Below, in pieces: positions 17,847 through 26,940 of a stretch of 64,000 nt of DNA (its first letter is position 1; the number at the start of each line of letters is the position of its first letter). The notes under the pieces are model-generated. The model had not been told where the DNA came from and did not search any database. It worked only from the letters and a program-made list of their open reading frames with translations. The stretch comes from an uncultured Aquimarina sp. (GTDB lineage: Bacteria; Bacteroidota; Bacteroidia; Flavobacteriales; Flavobacteriaceae), in the NCBI GenBank assembly GCA_947503835.1, contig CANNFM010000005.1, positions 1-64,000 of the forward strand, written 5' to 3'. Made by a program: the position numbers and the translations under genes.

Positions 17847-19523
17847 TTAATTTCTAGGTTTTTGATGTCTAGGTGTTTTTTGCTTTCTAGCTTTAGTACC
17901 AACACGAGACATAGCATTTCTAAAACCAATATAATCGGTAGCCATATCTTGCGGGAAGAATCTTCTTTGTGCAGGGTCTAACCAATAAGCTCTATCTTTC
18001 CAAGAACCGCCTTTATATACTCGTACATTATCATCTACGATTGTAGTTCTTTTACTAGACTCATCATATCTTCTGTCTAATTTTGTGCTGTCTTCTGCAT
18101 CTGGCCCTACATAATGGATAGGAGCATTATACATTCTTCTGTTAGGTAAATTTTCATCTTGATAACCTTCAAAATATCTTGAAGAACTCTTATCACCATC
18201 TCTGTAATTTCTATTATCACTATCAGTAAAGTTTGTTCTCATGTACGTCTCGTTTTCATCGATAGGTACTTGTAGAATTCCACCTGGTAAAACTCTTGCG
18301 ATAATTTTACCGTTACTTAATGTGTCATATACAATAGAATCTGTCATTACAACTTTTACAGTTCCATCAGGGTTAATGGCATTCTTTGTGTATACATTAC
18401 CTCTATAGTAATTAAAGTCATTGTATTCATCATCAACGATAGGTCTATAAACATCTGCAACCCATTCTGCAACATTTCCTGCCATATCGTATAATCCATA
18501 GTCATTAGGATCATAAGATTTTACAGGAGCAGTAATATCTGCACCATCATCACTCCATCCGGCTATACCACCATAATCACCATCACCTTGCTTAAAGTTT
18601 GCTAATTGATCTCCACGAGTGCTTCTTTTTCCTGAACGTGTATATTTTCCACTCCAAGGATATTTTTTTCTACCTCTATAAATATTGTAGCTTCTAATTT
18701 CTACTAAACCTAAAGCAGCATATTCCCATTCAGCTTCGGTTGGTAGTCTATATTTTGGAAGTAATAATCCATCCTTACGTTGGATGTATAATCCAGTAGA
18801 ATCGTTAGTTTTTGCATATTTTTCAGAAGATCTTCCTCCTCGAATAGCTTCATCATTACCACCGTATGTTTGTGAAGGAGCGTTTAAATATGTATCGGTA
18901 TCAAAAGTACTTTCGGCTGATACATCTTCAAAAGGAGCATTTTCTTTTATTACACCTTCTTCTTCTAATATTCTTTCATTAACTCGGTTGGTTCTCCAGT
19001 TACTAAATTCTATAGCCTGTATCCAATTGACTCCAACAACTGGGTAGTTGGCGTATGCCGGATGACGTAAGTAATTGTTGGTCATCATTTCGTTAAAACC
19101 AAGACGGTTTCTCCAAACTAAAGTATCAGGAAGTGCGCCATAATAAATATTTCTGTATTTTGGTTCTGTAGGAGGGTAAACACCTTTCAACCAATCTAAG
19201 TATTCCAGATACATTACGTTAGTAACTTCAGTTTCATCCATATAAAAGGATTGAACATGCTGCTGTGTAGGAGTATTATTCCAATCATGCATAACATCAT
19301 CTTGAACACGTCCCATAGTGAACGTTCCTCCTTCGATAAATACTAAACCTGGACCTGTTTCTTGTTCTTTATAGTTTGTTGCTACCTGAAATCCACCGTC
19401 CTTGGAGTTGTATTTCCAACCTGTGGCCCTGGAATTATCACCATAGTTGTTCTTTGAACAACTGAACAGTAAAACACTAACGGAAAGCGCCATTAGCGAT
19501 TTAATAATAAACGCGTTTTTCAT
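17847..19523 (-). CDS. gldJ: Gliding motility lipoprotein GldJ
   Basis: GldJ is an outer-membrane-associated lipoprotein needed for flavobacterial gliding and for stable type IX secretion. The start at 19523 gives a lipoprotein signal (hydrophobic stretch ending LLFSC, Cys21). A longer reading from 19562 would bury it. The body is a formylglycine-generating-enzyme/sulfatase-modifying-like domain with GGTFTMGR, DETEVTNVMYLEYLDWL, RLPTEAEWEYAALG, YDMAGNVAEWVADVY and KGGSWKDRAYWLDPAQRR. That fold is typical of GldJ and GldK. The C-terminus is strongly basic (RKQKTPRHQKPR). It is 558 residues long, the normal size. It is divergent from porV, which encodes a partner of the secretion machinery. Confidence 0.95.
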   Translation of the reverse strand: MKNAFIIKSLMALSVSVLLFSCSKNNYGDNSRATGWKYNSKDGGFQVATNYKEQETGPGLVFIEGGTFTMGRVQDDVMHDWNNTPTQQHVQSFYMDETEVTNVMYLEYLDWLKGVYPPTEPKYRNIYYGALPDTLVWRNRLGFNEMMTNNYLRHPAYANYPVVGVNWIQAIEFSNWRTNRVNERILEEEGVIKENAPFEDVSAESTFDTDTYLNAPSQTYGGNDEAIRGGRSSEKYAKTNDSTGLYIQRKDGLLLPKYRLPTEAEWEYAALGLVEIRSYNIYRGRKKYPWSGKYTRSGKRSTRGDQLANFKQGDGDYGGIAGWSDDGADITAPVKSYDPNDYGLYDMAGNVAEWVADVYRPIVDDEYNDFNYYRGNVYTKNAINPDGTVKVVMTDSIVYDTLSNGKIIARVLPGGILQVPIDENETYMRTNFTDSDNRNYRDGDKSSSRYFEGYQDENLPNRRMYNAPIHYVGPDAEDSTKLDRRYDESSKRTTIVDDNVRVYKGGSWKDRAYWLDPAQRRFFPQDMATDYIGFRNAMSRVGTKARKQKTPRHQKPRN

Positions 19524-19942
19524 AATCTTAAGTTCGTTAAAAGTAGAAATTAGGGCTTGCAATATAGTAATAACGTTAAAAATACCCTAATTTTTTTAAA
19601 ATATTATCAATTCACGTTTTATAGCGAATTTATAACGACTTTGGTTTAACGCAATATTTCTAAATTTATTATTTATTTCAAAAGAAAAACGATAAAATTT
19701 GATTTCCTTAAATAAATATTCTCTTTTGATTATTTATTTGTAATTCTTTTAATAGATACCGTAATAGGAGTATAGAGGGGATGTCAACTGTTAAAAAAAA
19801 TGTTTTCATATTAATTAGGGATAGAATATATAAGATATTAGTAAAATATGCGTTAACCAATCAGCGAGTTGAAAAAAATATTGGCTCACTATTTTTTAAT
19901 CACTAAATAACTATATATTTGTCAAACTCAATTTTTGCAGGT
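19524..19942. other. Divergent gldJ-porV promoter region
   Basis: This 419-base AT-rich region has no ORF worth calling. It must hold promoters for both divergent genes. One clear -7 element for porV is at 19914-19921. No remnant of porU is recognisable here, although porU sits between gldJ and porV in Flavobacterium johnsoniae. Confidence 0.6.
19914..19921 (+). promoter_or_regulatory. Candidate -7 promoter element (TATATTTG) for porV
   Basis: The octamer matches the Bacteroidota -7 consensus TAnnTTTG and lies 21 bases before the porV ATG at 19943. A TTG at 19881 is too far upstream (30-base spacer) for the usual -33 spacing, so only the -7 half is claimed. Confidence 0.45.
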
Positions 19943-21094
19943 ATGAAAAAAACAATTATCCTTGGTCTTGTGTGTATAACACTTATAAGTTTTAAAGTAA
20001 GAGCCCAGGAACAGAACAGAGCTATAACAACGGCTACCCCATTTTTATTAATCGCAGCGGATGCCAGAGCGGCAGGTTTAGCAGATCAGGGGGTTGCTAC
20101 ATCGCCAGATGCATTTTCACAACAATGGAATCCAGCTAAATATGCGTTTATAAAGAAAAAACAAGCAGTTGGTGTTAATTACACACCATATCTTAGTAAT
20201 CTAGTTAATGATATATTCTTAGGTAATGTGAATTACTATAATAGAATTGATGAAAGAAGTGCTGTTGCTGCAAGTTTTAGATACTTTAGTCTTGGAGATA
20301 TAGAATTTAGACAAGGTCCTAATGATGAGCCAAATGTGCAAAAACCAAATGAGTTTACACTAGATGTGTCTTATGCTTTAAAGCTTAATGATCGTTTTTC
20401 TATGGCGGTAGCAGGACGTTACCTTAGGTCGGATCTTAGATTACAAGGGCTTGGAGCAGATGCTAGTGCAGCTGGTAGTTTTGGTGTGGATATTGCTGGT
20501 TTTTATAGAAGTGATGAAATTGCTTTTAGTTCATTTAACGGTAGATGGAGAGCTGGAGCTACAATTTCTAATATAGGTCCAAAGATTAAATATGACGACG
20601 CAGGACAAGAAAACTTTATACCAACTAACTTTAGAATTGGTGGAGCTTTTGATTTTATCTTTAACGAAGATAATAGAATTTCGCCATCAATAGAGATTAG
20701 TAAGTTATTAGTTCCTACGCCAAAAGATTTTGATAATGATGGAGATATTGATGCAGATGATAATAGAGAATATCAAGATATTGGAGAATTTGGTGCTATT
20801 TTCTCTTCATGGGGAGATGCCCCTGATGGATTTAGCGAAGAATTAAAAGAGATGACATGGTCACTGGGAGCAGAATATATGTATCGTGATGTATTTGCTT
20901 TTAGAGCAGGGTATTTTAATGAAGCCGAAGAAAAAGGGGCGCGTAAGTTCTTATCTCTTGGTGCTGGATTTAGATACAATGTTATAAATTTAGATGTATC
21001 TTACTTGTTTTCTACATCGGCTGTAAAGAGCCCGCTTGAAGGAACACTTCGTTTCGGACTTACATTTGGTTTCGGAGACGATTACAACGATTAA
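19943..21094 (+). CDS. porV: Type IX secretion outer membrane protein PorV (LptO)
   Basis: PorV is a FadL-like 14-strand outer membrane barrel. It collects cargo emerging from the SprA translocon and delivers it to the PorU sortase. The ATG at 19943 gives a signal peptide (MKKTIILGLVCITLISFKVRAQ). The mature start has the family pattern TATPFLLIAADARAAGLADQ, then QQWNPAKYAF, and the C-terminus is a barrel strand series ending LRFGLTFGFGDDYND. A DNDGDIDADDN loop (about 265) looks Ca-binding. At 383 residues it is full length. The T9SS-tagged M28 peptidase at 51.9 kb is a likely client. Confidence 0.94.
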   Translation: MKKTIILGLVCITLISFKVRAQEQNRAITTATPFLLIAADARAAGLADQGVATSPDAFSQQWNPAKYAFIKKKQAVGVNYTPYLSNLVNDIFLGNVNYYNRIDERSAVAASFRYFSLGDIEFRQGPNDEPNVQKPNEFTLDVSYALKLNDRFSMAVAGRYLRSDLRLQGLGADASAAGSFGVDIAGFYRSDEIAFSSFNGRWRAGATISNIGPKIKYDDAGQENFIPTNFRIGGAFDFIFNEDNRISPSIEISKLLVPTPKDFDNDGDIDADDNREYQDIGEFGAIFSSWGDAPDGFSEELKEMTWSLGAEYMYRDVFAFRAGYFNEAEEKGARKFLSLGAGFRYNVINLDVSYLFSTSAVKSPLEGTLRFGLTFGFGDDYND

Positions 21095-21115
21095 CATAAA
21101 ATAGTAATAGAATAT

Positions 21116-21150
21116 AAAAAAGTATCAAGCTCAGGTTTGATACTTTTTTT
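21116..21150 (+). terminator. Intrinsic terminator after porV
   Basis: AAAAAAGTATCAA pairs with TTTGATACTTTTTTT around a GCTCAGG loop, with seven T at the end. Confidence 0.8.
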
Positions 21151-21284
21151 GTTTGTAGTACATTGTGTCAATATTATCTATAGTGTAGTGTAAATAAGGA
21201 TGTGATATATCAAACCCAGTATTGTTAATGTTAACAAGGTGAGTATGATAATTACCTCTGACACACAGAAAATAAAATAAACAC

Positions 21285-21767
21285 ATGAAAGAAATAGAAA
21301 TAAAATCTGTTTTGCAGGTATATGACTCATTTGATGAACTGCCGGATGATATTAAAAAACTAATGCAAAAATCAATAGAGATACGAGATAAGGCATATGC
21401 GCCATACTCAGAATTTTTAGTTGGAGCAGCTTTATCATTAGAAAACGGAGAGATTGTTTTAGGTAATAATCAAGAAAATGCTTGCTATCCTTCTGGTCTT
21501 TGCGCAGAGCGAACTGCAATCTATTATGCCGGAGCTAACTTTCCTGGGGTTTCAATTCTTAAAATGGCACTTTCTGCAAAATCTTTGAAATATCAATTGC
21601 TTACTCCAACGCCACCATGTGGTGCTTGTAGGCAAGCTATTGCAGAGTATGAGTTAAAACAAAAGGAGTCTATTGAGATTTATTTTATGGGAGAAACAGG
21701 AAAAGTAGTTAAATCTTCTTCTTTATCTAATTTATTACCTCTTATTTTTGATAATTCGTATTTATAA
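21285..21767 (+). CDS. cdd: Cytidine deaminase
   Basis: Cdd deaminates cytidine and deoxycytidine to uridine forms in pyrimidine salvage. The 160-residue product carries the zinc-site motifs: NACYPSGLCAERTAIYYAG, with catalytic Glu in CAERT and one Cys ligand, and PPCGACRQAIAEY with the other two Cys. The substrate-binding NQEN lies just before. Size is typical of the tetrameric class. It has its own gap on both sides, following a terminator. porV-cdd-pdhA adjacency is common in flavobacterial genomes as I remember them. Confidence 0.95.
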   Translation: MKEIEIKSVLQVYDSFDELPDDIKKLMQKSIEIRDKAYAPYSEFLVGAALSLENGEIVLGNNQENACYPSGLCAERTAIYYAGANFPGVSILKMALSAKSLKYQLLTPTPPCGACRQAIAEYELKQKESIEIYFMGETGKVVKSSSLSNLLPLIFDNSYL

Positions 21768-21915
21768 CGTTTTCGTTGATTTAATTAGAAAACTCCTTTT
21801 CCCTTAATTTCGAATATGTTATTTTTGTTTTTAGTTCTTTTAAGAAATTAGAAGAGAAATTTAAAAATTGCCAGTTGTAAAACTGGTTTTGTTATACATA
21901 TCATCACAATTGTAA

Positions 21916-22917
21916 ATGAAAAAGATAACCAAAGAAGTTTACCTAAACTGGTACGAAGAAATGCTTTTCTGGAGAAAATTTGAGGATAAGCTTGCTCAAG
22001 TTTATATTCAACAGAAAGTAAGAGGGTTTTTACACTTATATAATGGTCAGGAAGCTATCCTGGCTGGTGCTTTACACGCAATGGATCTTACTAAAGATAA
22101 GATGATTACAGCCTATCGTAATCATGTACAGCCTATTGGTATGGGTGTTGATCCAAAAAGAGTAATGGCAGAACTGTTTGGTAAAGCTACAGGTACTTCT
22201 CAAGGTCTAGGAGGATCTATGCATATCTTTTCAAAAGAACATCGATTTTATGGTGGTCATGGGATTGTAGGTGGACAAATACCTCTTGGGGCTGGGCTGG
22301 CATTTGCAGATAAGTATAGCAAAAGAGATGCGGTAACACTTACCTTTTTTGGGGATGGTGCCGCTCGACAAGGTTCATTACATGAAACGTTTAACCTTGC
22401 AATGCTTTGGAATCTGCCTGTGGTATTTTGTGTAGAAAATAATGGATATGCTATGGGGACTTCGGTAGAAAGAACCGCAAATCATACCGATATATGGAAA
22501 CTGGGACTAGGGTATGAAATGCCTAGTGGTCCAGTAGATGCTATGAATCCAGTTAAGGTTGCTGAAGCCTTTGATGAGGCTATTACCAGGGCAAGAACAG
22601 GCGGTGGACCTACTTTTTTAGAATTAAAAACATACAGATATAGAGGACACTCAATGAGTGATGCACAAAAATATCGTACTAAAGAAGAAGTTGCAGAGTA
22701 TCAAAAAATAGATCCAATTACTCAAGTTCTTGATATAATTAAGGAGAAAAAATATGCTAGCGAAGAAGAAATAGCTACTATAAATAAAAGAGTAAAAGAT
22801 CGGGTTGCAGAGTGTCAGAAATTTGCTGAAGAATCACCATTTCCAGAAAAGAATGTGATGTATGATGTAGTATATGAGCAAGATGATTATCCATTTTTAT
22901 CACACAAACCACAATAA
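21916..22917 (+). CDS. pdhA: Pyruvate dehydrogenase E1 component, alpha subunit
   Basis: E1 alpha binds thiamine diphosphate and decarboxylates pyruvate as the first step of the pyruvate dehydrogenase complex. The 333-residue product has GSMHIFSKEHRFYGGHGIVG near 98-117, the ThDP motif GDGAARQGSLHETFNLAM...ENNGYAMGTS, and the phosphorylation-loop-type YRYRGHSMSD. No beta subunit is encoded next to it; the E2 gene starts 3 bases downstream. The E1 beta gene must lie elsewhere, an arrangement I believe is normal in flavobacteria. Cytosolic. Confidence 0.95.
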   Translation: MKKITKEVYLNWYEEMLFWRKFEDKLAQVYIQQKVRGFLHLYNGQEAILAGALHAMDLTKDKMITAYRNHVQPIGMGVDPKRVMAELFGKATGTSQGLGGSMHIFSKEHRFYGGHGIVGGQIPLGAGLAFADKYSKRDAVTLTFFGDGAARQGSLHETFNLAMLWNLPVVFCVENNGYAMGTSVERTANHTDIWKLGLGYEMPSGPVDAMNPVKVAEAFDEAITRARTGGGPTFLELKTYRYRGHSMSDAQKYRTKEEVAEYQKIDPITQVLDIIKEKKYASEEEIATINKRVKDRVAECQKFAEESPFPEKNVMYDVVYEQDDYPFLSHKPQ

Positions 22918-22920
22918 ATT

Positions 22921-24522
22921 ATGGCTACAGTAATTAATATGCCGCGATTGAGCGACACCATGGAAGAAGGAGTTGTTGCGAAGTGGCTTGTTAAAAAAGG
23001 AGATAAAATTAGCGAAGGTGATATCCTTGCAGAAATAGAAACCGATAAGGCGACTATGGAGTTTGAATCTTTTTATGATGGAATATTGTTGCATATTGGT
23101 ATTCAAGAAGGAGAAACGGCTCCTGTTGATCAGTTACTTGCAATTATCGGTGATGAAGGAGAAGATATTTCAGACTTATTAAATGGAAACCCTGTTCAAA
23201 AAGCCGACACCACTTCAGAAGAAAAAGTTGAGGAATCAGCTATAGCTTCAGAAGAAGTTGCTGATGTTCCTGAAGGAGTAGAGATGATTACTATGCCACG
23301 TCTTAGTGATACTATGGAAGAAGGTACTGTAGCTACTTGGCTTAAAAAAGTAGGAGATACAGTAGAGGAAGGAGATATTCTTGCAGAAATTGAAACGGAT
23401 AAGGCTACCATGGAGTTTGAATCCTTTTATAATGGAACCTTGCTTCATATCGGTATAGAAGAGGGGCAAACGGCTCCTGTAGATGCTTTACTTGCAATAA
23501 TTGGCCCTGCAGGTACAGACGTTTCTAAAATTAAAGATGGCGTTAGTACCTCGGCTTCAGTTGCAAAAGCAGAAAAACCAACTGTAAAAACAGAAACTAA
23601 AACTGAAGTTGTTCAGACTACTACCAATACGGGAGGAAGAATATTTGCTTCACCATTAGCTAAGAAAATAGCCGCAGATAAAGGAATTGATCTTTCTATG
23701 GTAAAAGGCACTGGTGAGAATGGACGGATCACTAAGAAGGATATTGAGTCATTTACACCATCCGCAGCCGTTGCAAGTTCTGCACCAGTAAAAGAAACAA
23801 AAGCAGCTGCACCAGTGCAAACGTTTACTCCAGCAGGAGAAGAAAGTTTTGAGGAAGTAAAGAATTCGCAAATGCGTAAGGCAATTGCTAAAAGCCTTTC
23901 GGGGTCTAAATTTAATGCACCACATTACTATCTTACTATTGAAGTGGATATGGATAATGCTATTGCTTCTCGAAAGAATATTAATGAGTTACCAGATACC
24001 AAAGTATCTTTTAATGATATGGTGGTTAAAGCATGCGCAATGGCACTTCGTAAACACCCTCAGGTAAATACACAATGGACAGATGTTAATACTATCTATG
24101 CTAAACATATTAACGTAGGTGTTGCAGTAGCAGTACCAGACGGATTAGTAGTACCGGTATTGCCATTTACAGATCAGATGTCCTTGACACAAATTGGTAC
24201 AAATGTTAAAGATTTGGCGACTAGAGCACGAGATAAAAAACTTACTCCTCAAGAAATGAGTGGCAGTACTTTTACGGTATCCAATTTAGGGATGTTTGGT
24301 ATTCAGGAATTTACTTCTATTATCAATCAGCCTAACTCGGCTATTCTTTCTGTAGGTGCTATCGTAAAAAAACCGGTAGTAAAAAATGATCAGGTCGTAG
24401 TAGGTAATACAATGAAAGTAACACTAGCTTGTGATCATAGAACAGTAGACGGAGCAACAGGAGCTCAGTTCTTACAAACCTTAAAGCAATATCTTGAAAA
24501 CCCGGTTACAATGCTGGCGTAA
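22921..24522 (+). CDS. pdhC: Pyruvate dehydrogenase E2, dihydrolipoamide acetyltransferase with two lipoyl domains
   Basis: E2 carries the acetyl group from E1 to coenzyme A and forms the core of the complex. Two nearly identical lipoyl domains occupy about 1-78 and 120-197. Each has IETDKATMEFESF with the lipoylated Lys (43 and 161). Acidic and Ala/Pro-rich linkers separate them. A peripheral-subunit-binding domain follows (FASPLAKKIAADKGID, KGTGENGRITKKD, about 240-278). The catalytic domain (about 305-533) has the active-site motif CDHRTVDGATGAQFL with His506. The second in-frame repeat also makes this gene repetitive at DNA level (22921-23150 versus 23280-23510). Confidence 0.95.
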   Translation: MATVINMPRLSDTMEEGVVAKWLVKKGDKISEGDILAEIETDKATMEFESFYDGILLHIGIQEGETAPVDQLLAIIGDEGEDISDLLNGNPVQKADTTSEEKVEESAIASEEVADVPEGVEMITMPRLSDTMEEGTVATWLKKVGDTVEEGDILAEIETDKATMEFESFYNGTLLHIGIEEGQTAPVDALLAIIGPAGTDVSKIKDGVSTSASVAKAEKPTVKTETKTEVVQTTTNTGGRIFASPLAKKIAADKGIDLSMVKGTGENGRITKKDIESFTPSAAVASSAPVKETKAAAPVQTFTPAGEESFEEVKNSQMRKAIAKSLSGSKFNAPHYYLTIEVDMDNAIASRKNINELPDTKVSFNDMVVKACAMALRKHPQVNTQWTDVNTIYAKHINVGVAVAVPDGLVVPVLPFTDQMSLTQIGTNVKDLATRARDKKLTPQEMSGSTFTVSNLGMFGIQEFTSIINQPNSAILSVGAIVKKPVVKNDQVVVGNTMKVTLACDHRTVDGATGAQFLQTLKQYLENPVTMLA

Positions 24523-24544
24523 TTCAAGTAGACTCTATTTATAT

Positions 24545-24580
24545 AAAAAATCCCGCTTCGATTGAAGCGGGATTTTTTTA
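24545..24580 (+). terminator. Intrinsic terminator after the pyruvate dehydrogenase operon
   Basis: ATCCCGCTTC and GAAGCGGGAT form a perfect GC-rich stem around a GATT loop. An A-run precedes it and a T-run follows. Confidence 0.88.
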
Positions 24581-24604
24581 TCTTTATCTCAAAACAAAAT
24601 TTTC

Positions 24605-25579
24605 ATGAAAAAATGTATAGGAGTACTGTTAATTTCGATATTGTTTATTAATTGTAAACAAATAACTTCTGCACAAGAACAAGCTCAAGGCATAGTAACT
24701 ACTGCTTTTGATGGCGCAAAAACCTCAGAAGTTGAACGTATTTTGAGTTTTTTGGCAAGTGATGAATTAGAAGGTAGAGATACAGGGAGTGAAGGATTAG
24801 AAAAAGCAGCAAAGTTTATAGAGGAAGAGTTTAAGAAATATGGTATCAAACCCTATTTTGAAACGTATAGAGATGTTTTTGATGTCGATGGAGTAAAAAC
24901 ATTTAATATTGTGGGTTATCTAAAAGGACTAGATAAAACACTAGCAAATGAACTCGTAATTATAGGTGCTCATTTTGATCATATAGGAACAGGAAAAGCG
25001 GTTAATGGAGATCATATTGCTAATGGAGCAAATGATAATGCGGCAGGAACAACAGCGGTCATCTCTTTGTCAGAAAAGTTTTCGCAATTAAAAAATAATA
25101 AGAGAAGTATTCTTTTTGTGTTATTTGGAGCCGAAGAAAAGGGATTACTTGGGTCTAAGCATTTAGCGAAGGTGTTAAAAGAAAAGAAAGTTGACCTGTA
25201 TACAATGTTGAATTTTGAGATGATTGGTGTGCCGTTAAAAGATAAATCGTATAAAGCATATCTTACAGGGTTTGAAAAATCTAATATGGCGGATAAAATA
25301 AATGAGTATTCTGATCAAGATGAATTTATTGGTTTTTTGCCAAAGGCAAAAGAATTTCAATTATTTCAAAGAAGTGATAATTACCCGTTTTATTCAGCAT
25401 TCAATGTGCCTTGTCAGACAATTTCTACCTTTGATTTCACAAATTATGAGTACTATCACCATGTAGATGACGAAGCTTCAGAAATGAATTTTGAGTTTAT
25501 GGCAGAATTGATTAATAATTGTATCCCTGTGATTACAAAAATGGTCACTACTTCGAGTAAAGAAATTAAGCTAAATTAA
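24605..25579 (+). CDS. M28-family zinc aminopeptidase, exported
   Basis: This 324-residue protein has an N-terminal hydrophobic signal (MKKCIGVLLISILFINCKQ); the Cys at about 17 could be a relaxed lipoprotein site. The M28 di-zinc site is visible: IIGAHFDHIG (His, Asp), GANDNAAGT (bridging Asp), FGAEEKGLLGS (catalytic Glu pair), then an Asp/Glu segment and YYHHVDDEAS with the last His. It should remove N-terminal amino acids from peptides in the periplasm or at the cell surface. It lies just downstream of the pyruvate dehydrogenase terminator and immediately before the SDR gene. Confidence 0.92.
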   Translation: MKKCIGVLLISILFINCKQITSAQEQAQGIVTTAFDGAKTSEVERILSFLASDELEGRDTGSEGLEKAAKFIEEEFKKYGIKPYFETYRDVFDVDGVKTFNIVGYLKGLDKTLANELVIIGAHFDHIGTGKAVNGDHIANGANDNAAGTTAVISLSEKFSQLKNNKRSILFVLFGAEEKGLLGSKHLAKVLKEKKVDLYTMLNFEMIGVPLKDKSYKAYLTGFEKSNMADKINEYSDQDEFIGFLPKAKEFQLFQRSDNYPFYSAFNVPCQTISTFDFTNYEYYHHVDDEASEMNFEFMAELINNCIPVITKMVTTSSKEIKLN

Positions 25580-25600
25580 TTTTTGCTTTTACCAAAACAT

Positions 25601-26281
25601 ATGAAAAACATAATAATCACAGGAGCAAGTAGAGGTATCGGTTATGAGATGTCTAAGCTTTTTGCTGATGCGGGATATCAAGTATTGGCTTTATCTCGAA
25701 ATGAGAAACCTATAACTTCTCTTCAAAATAAAAATATACATACATTTCCTTTTGATATTTGTAAGAAAGAAGATTTACAGAAGATGGTGGATTTTGTTTC
25801 CAAAGAATGGAAACAAGTAGATGTTTTGATCAATAATGCTGGAATGTTGTTAAATAAGCCTTTTAATGAAATTTCGACTCAGGATTTTGAGGAGGTGTAT
25901 AAGGTAAATGTATTTGGGGTAGCAGAAATTACGAGATTAATATTACCTTTTATGAAAGGTGGTAGTCATGTAGTTACCATTAGTAGTATGGGAGGGATTC
26001 AAGGAAGCATGAAATTCCCTGGATTAGCAGCGTATAGTTCTAGTAAAGGTGCCGTAATAACACTAAGTGAACTTCTGGCCGAAGAATATAAAGAAAGTGG
26101 GATTGCTTTTAATGTTCTTGCATTGGGAGCTGTGCAAACCGAAATGTTAGAAGAAGCATTTCCCGGATATCAGGCTCCTTTAAGCGCAATTGAAATGGCA
26201 GCCTACGTTAAAGATTTTGCTCTAACAGGCAACAAATTTTATAATGGAAAAGTACTTCAGGTATCCAGTAGTACGCCCTAA
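25601..26281 (+). CDS. SDR-family oxidoreductase
   Basis: A 226-residue short-chain dehydrogenase with the nucleotide-binding TGASRGIGYEM at the N-terminus, NNAGM (about 79), catalytic Ser in VVTISSMGG and YSSSKGAV for the Tyr/Lys pair. The start at the ATG in 25601 is chosen because the longer TTG reading adds residues before the canonical Rossmann strand. It follows the M28 peptidase gene by 21 bases and is likely co-transcribed. The substrate is unknown; it resembles generic sepiapterin/3-oxoacyl reductase-like SDRs. Confidence 0.9.
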   Translation: MKNIIITGASRGIGYEMSKLFADAGYQVLALSRNEKPITSLQNKNIHTFPFDICKKEDLQKMVDFVSKEWKQVDVLINNAGMLLNKPFNEISTQDFEEVYKVNVFGVAEITRLILPFMKGGSHVVTISSMGGIQGSMKFPGLAAYSSSKGAVITLSELLAEEYKESGIAFNVLALGAVQTEMLEEAFPGYQAPLSAIEMAAYVKDFALTGNKFYNGKVLQVSSSTP

Positions 26282-26319
26282 AATAATATTCAATTTAATA
26301 CTATAGTTATAAGTAGCCT

Positions 26320-26754
26320 TTAAAAACCTGCTACATGCACATTTTGCATGCTTAGATACTGGTAAAATTGATTTACAGTAAGTATTTTCTTTAACTCCTG
26401 GTTCTGGAAGTATACCAAATTACTAATACTTCTTGATTTTTCTTTTGCAGATACCTTAGATTGCAGCACTTTATTTGCTTTTGCAGAATAATCAAAAATA
26501 ATTTTTTGAATGACTTTGCTGGCATTGATAGTAAGGTTAAGTTCTTTCTGTAATTCGATTCCCTTTTCTATCGCTAACTTCCGTAGTATTTTTGTTTCTT
26601 TTTCCTGTTGTTTCTGTTGTTCCTGTTGTTTCTGTTGTTCCTTTTGTTCCTGTCGTTCAGTTTGTTCCTGTTGTTCAGTTTGTTCCTGTTGTTCAGTTTG
26701 TGCTATACCACAAGTACAGATAAAAAGAACCACTATAGTTAATAATGTTCTCAT
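26320..26754 (-). CDS. Secreted low-complexity Gln/Glu-repeat protein
   Basis: I do not recognise the family. The 144-residue product has a signal peptide (RTLLTIVVLFICTCGIAQ). A 35-residue tract of Glu, Gln, Thr and Lys repeats follows (about 20-55; units like EQTEQQ). The rest is a helical segment (about 56-140) resembling small periplasmic proteins of the Spy/heat-shock or LTXXQ-like kind. At DNA level the tract is an 18-bp near-perfect tandem array around 26596-26706. Slippage could change its length between strains. It converges with the SDR gene. Confidence 0.6.
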   Translation of the reverse strand: MRTLLTIVVLFICTCGIAQTEQQEQTEQQEQTERQEQKEQQKQQEQQKQQEKETKILRKLAIEKGIELQKELNLTINASKVIQKIIFDYSAKANKVLQSKVSAKEKSRSISNLVYFQNQELKKILTVNQFYQYLSMQNVHVAGF

Positions 26755-26940
26755 AATAAATAACCCTTACGTTTGTGTTAAAAAAAGTTGAGGATCTAAA
26801 AGTATTAATAATTGATTAACAATAGATTGAAAAATAAAAATACTCGATAAATGTTAATTTTAACTCGTTGAAAAGCTTAAATTCGATGGTTTTTTTGTGC
26901 ATTTTTTGATGAAAAACCGTAAAAACTAAGATTTAATAGA

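Noticed and set aside
19881..19883. TTG as -33 element for porV
   Set aside because: The spacer to TATATTTG is 30 bases, outside the usual 17-23.
22917..22921. Possible loss of the pyruvate dehydrogenase beta subunit
   Set aside because: The E1 beta gene being separate is, as I recall, the usual flavobacterial arrangement, and there is no scar between the two genes.
22921..23510. Large direct repeat in the E2 gene as a recent duplication
   Set aside because: Two lipoyl domains are a normal family feature and the copies have diverged at DNA level.
26596..26706. Possible CRISPR array
   Set aside because: The repeats are directly adjacent without unique spacers and code for a Gln/Glu tract in frame.
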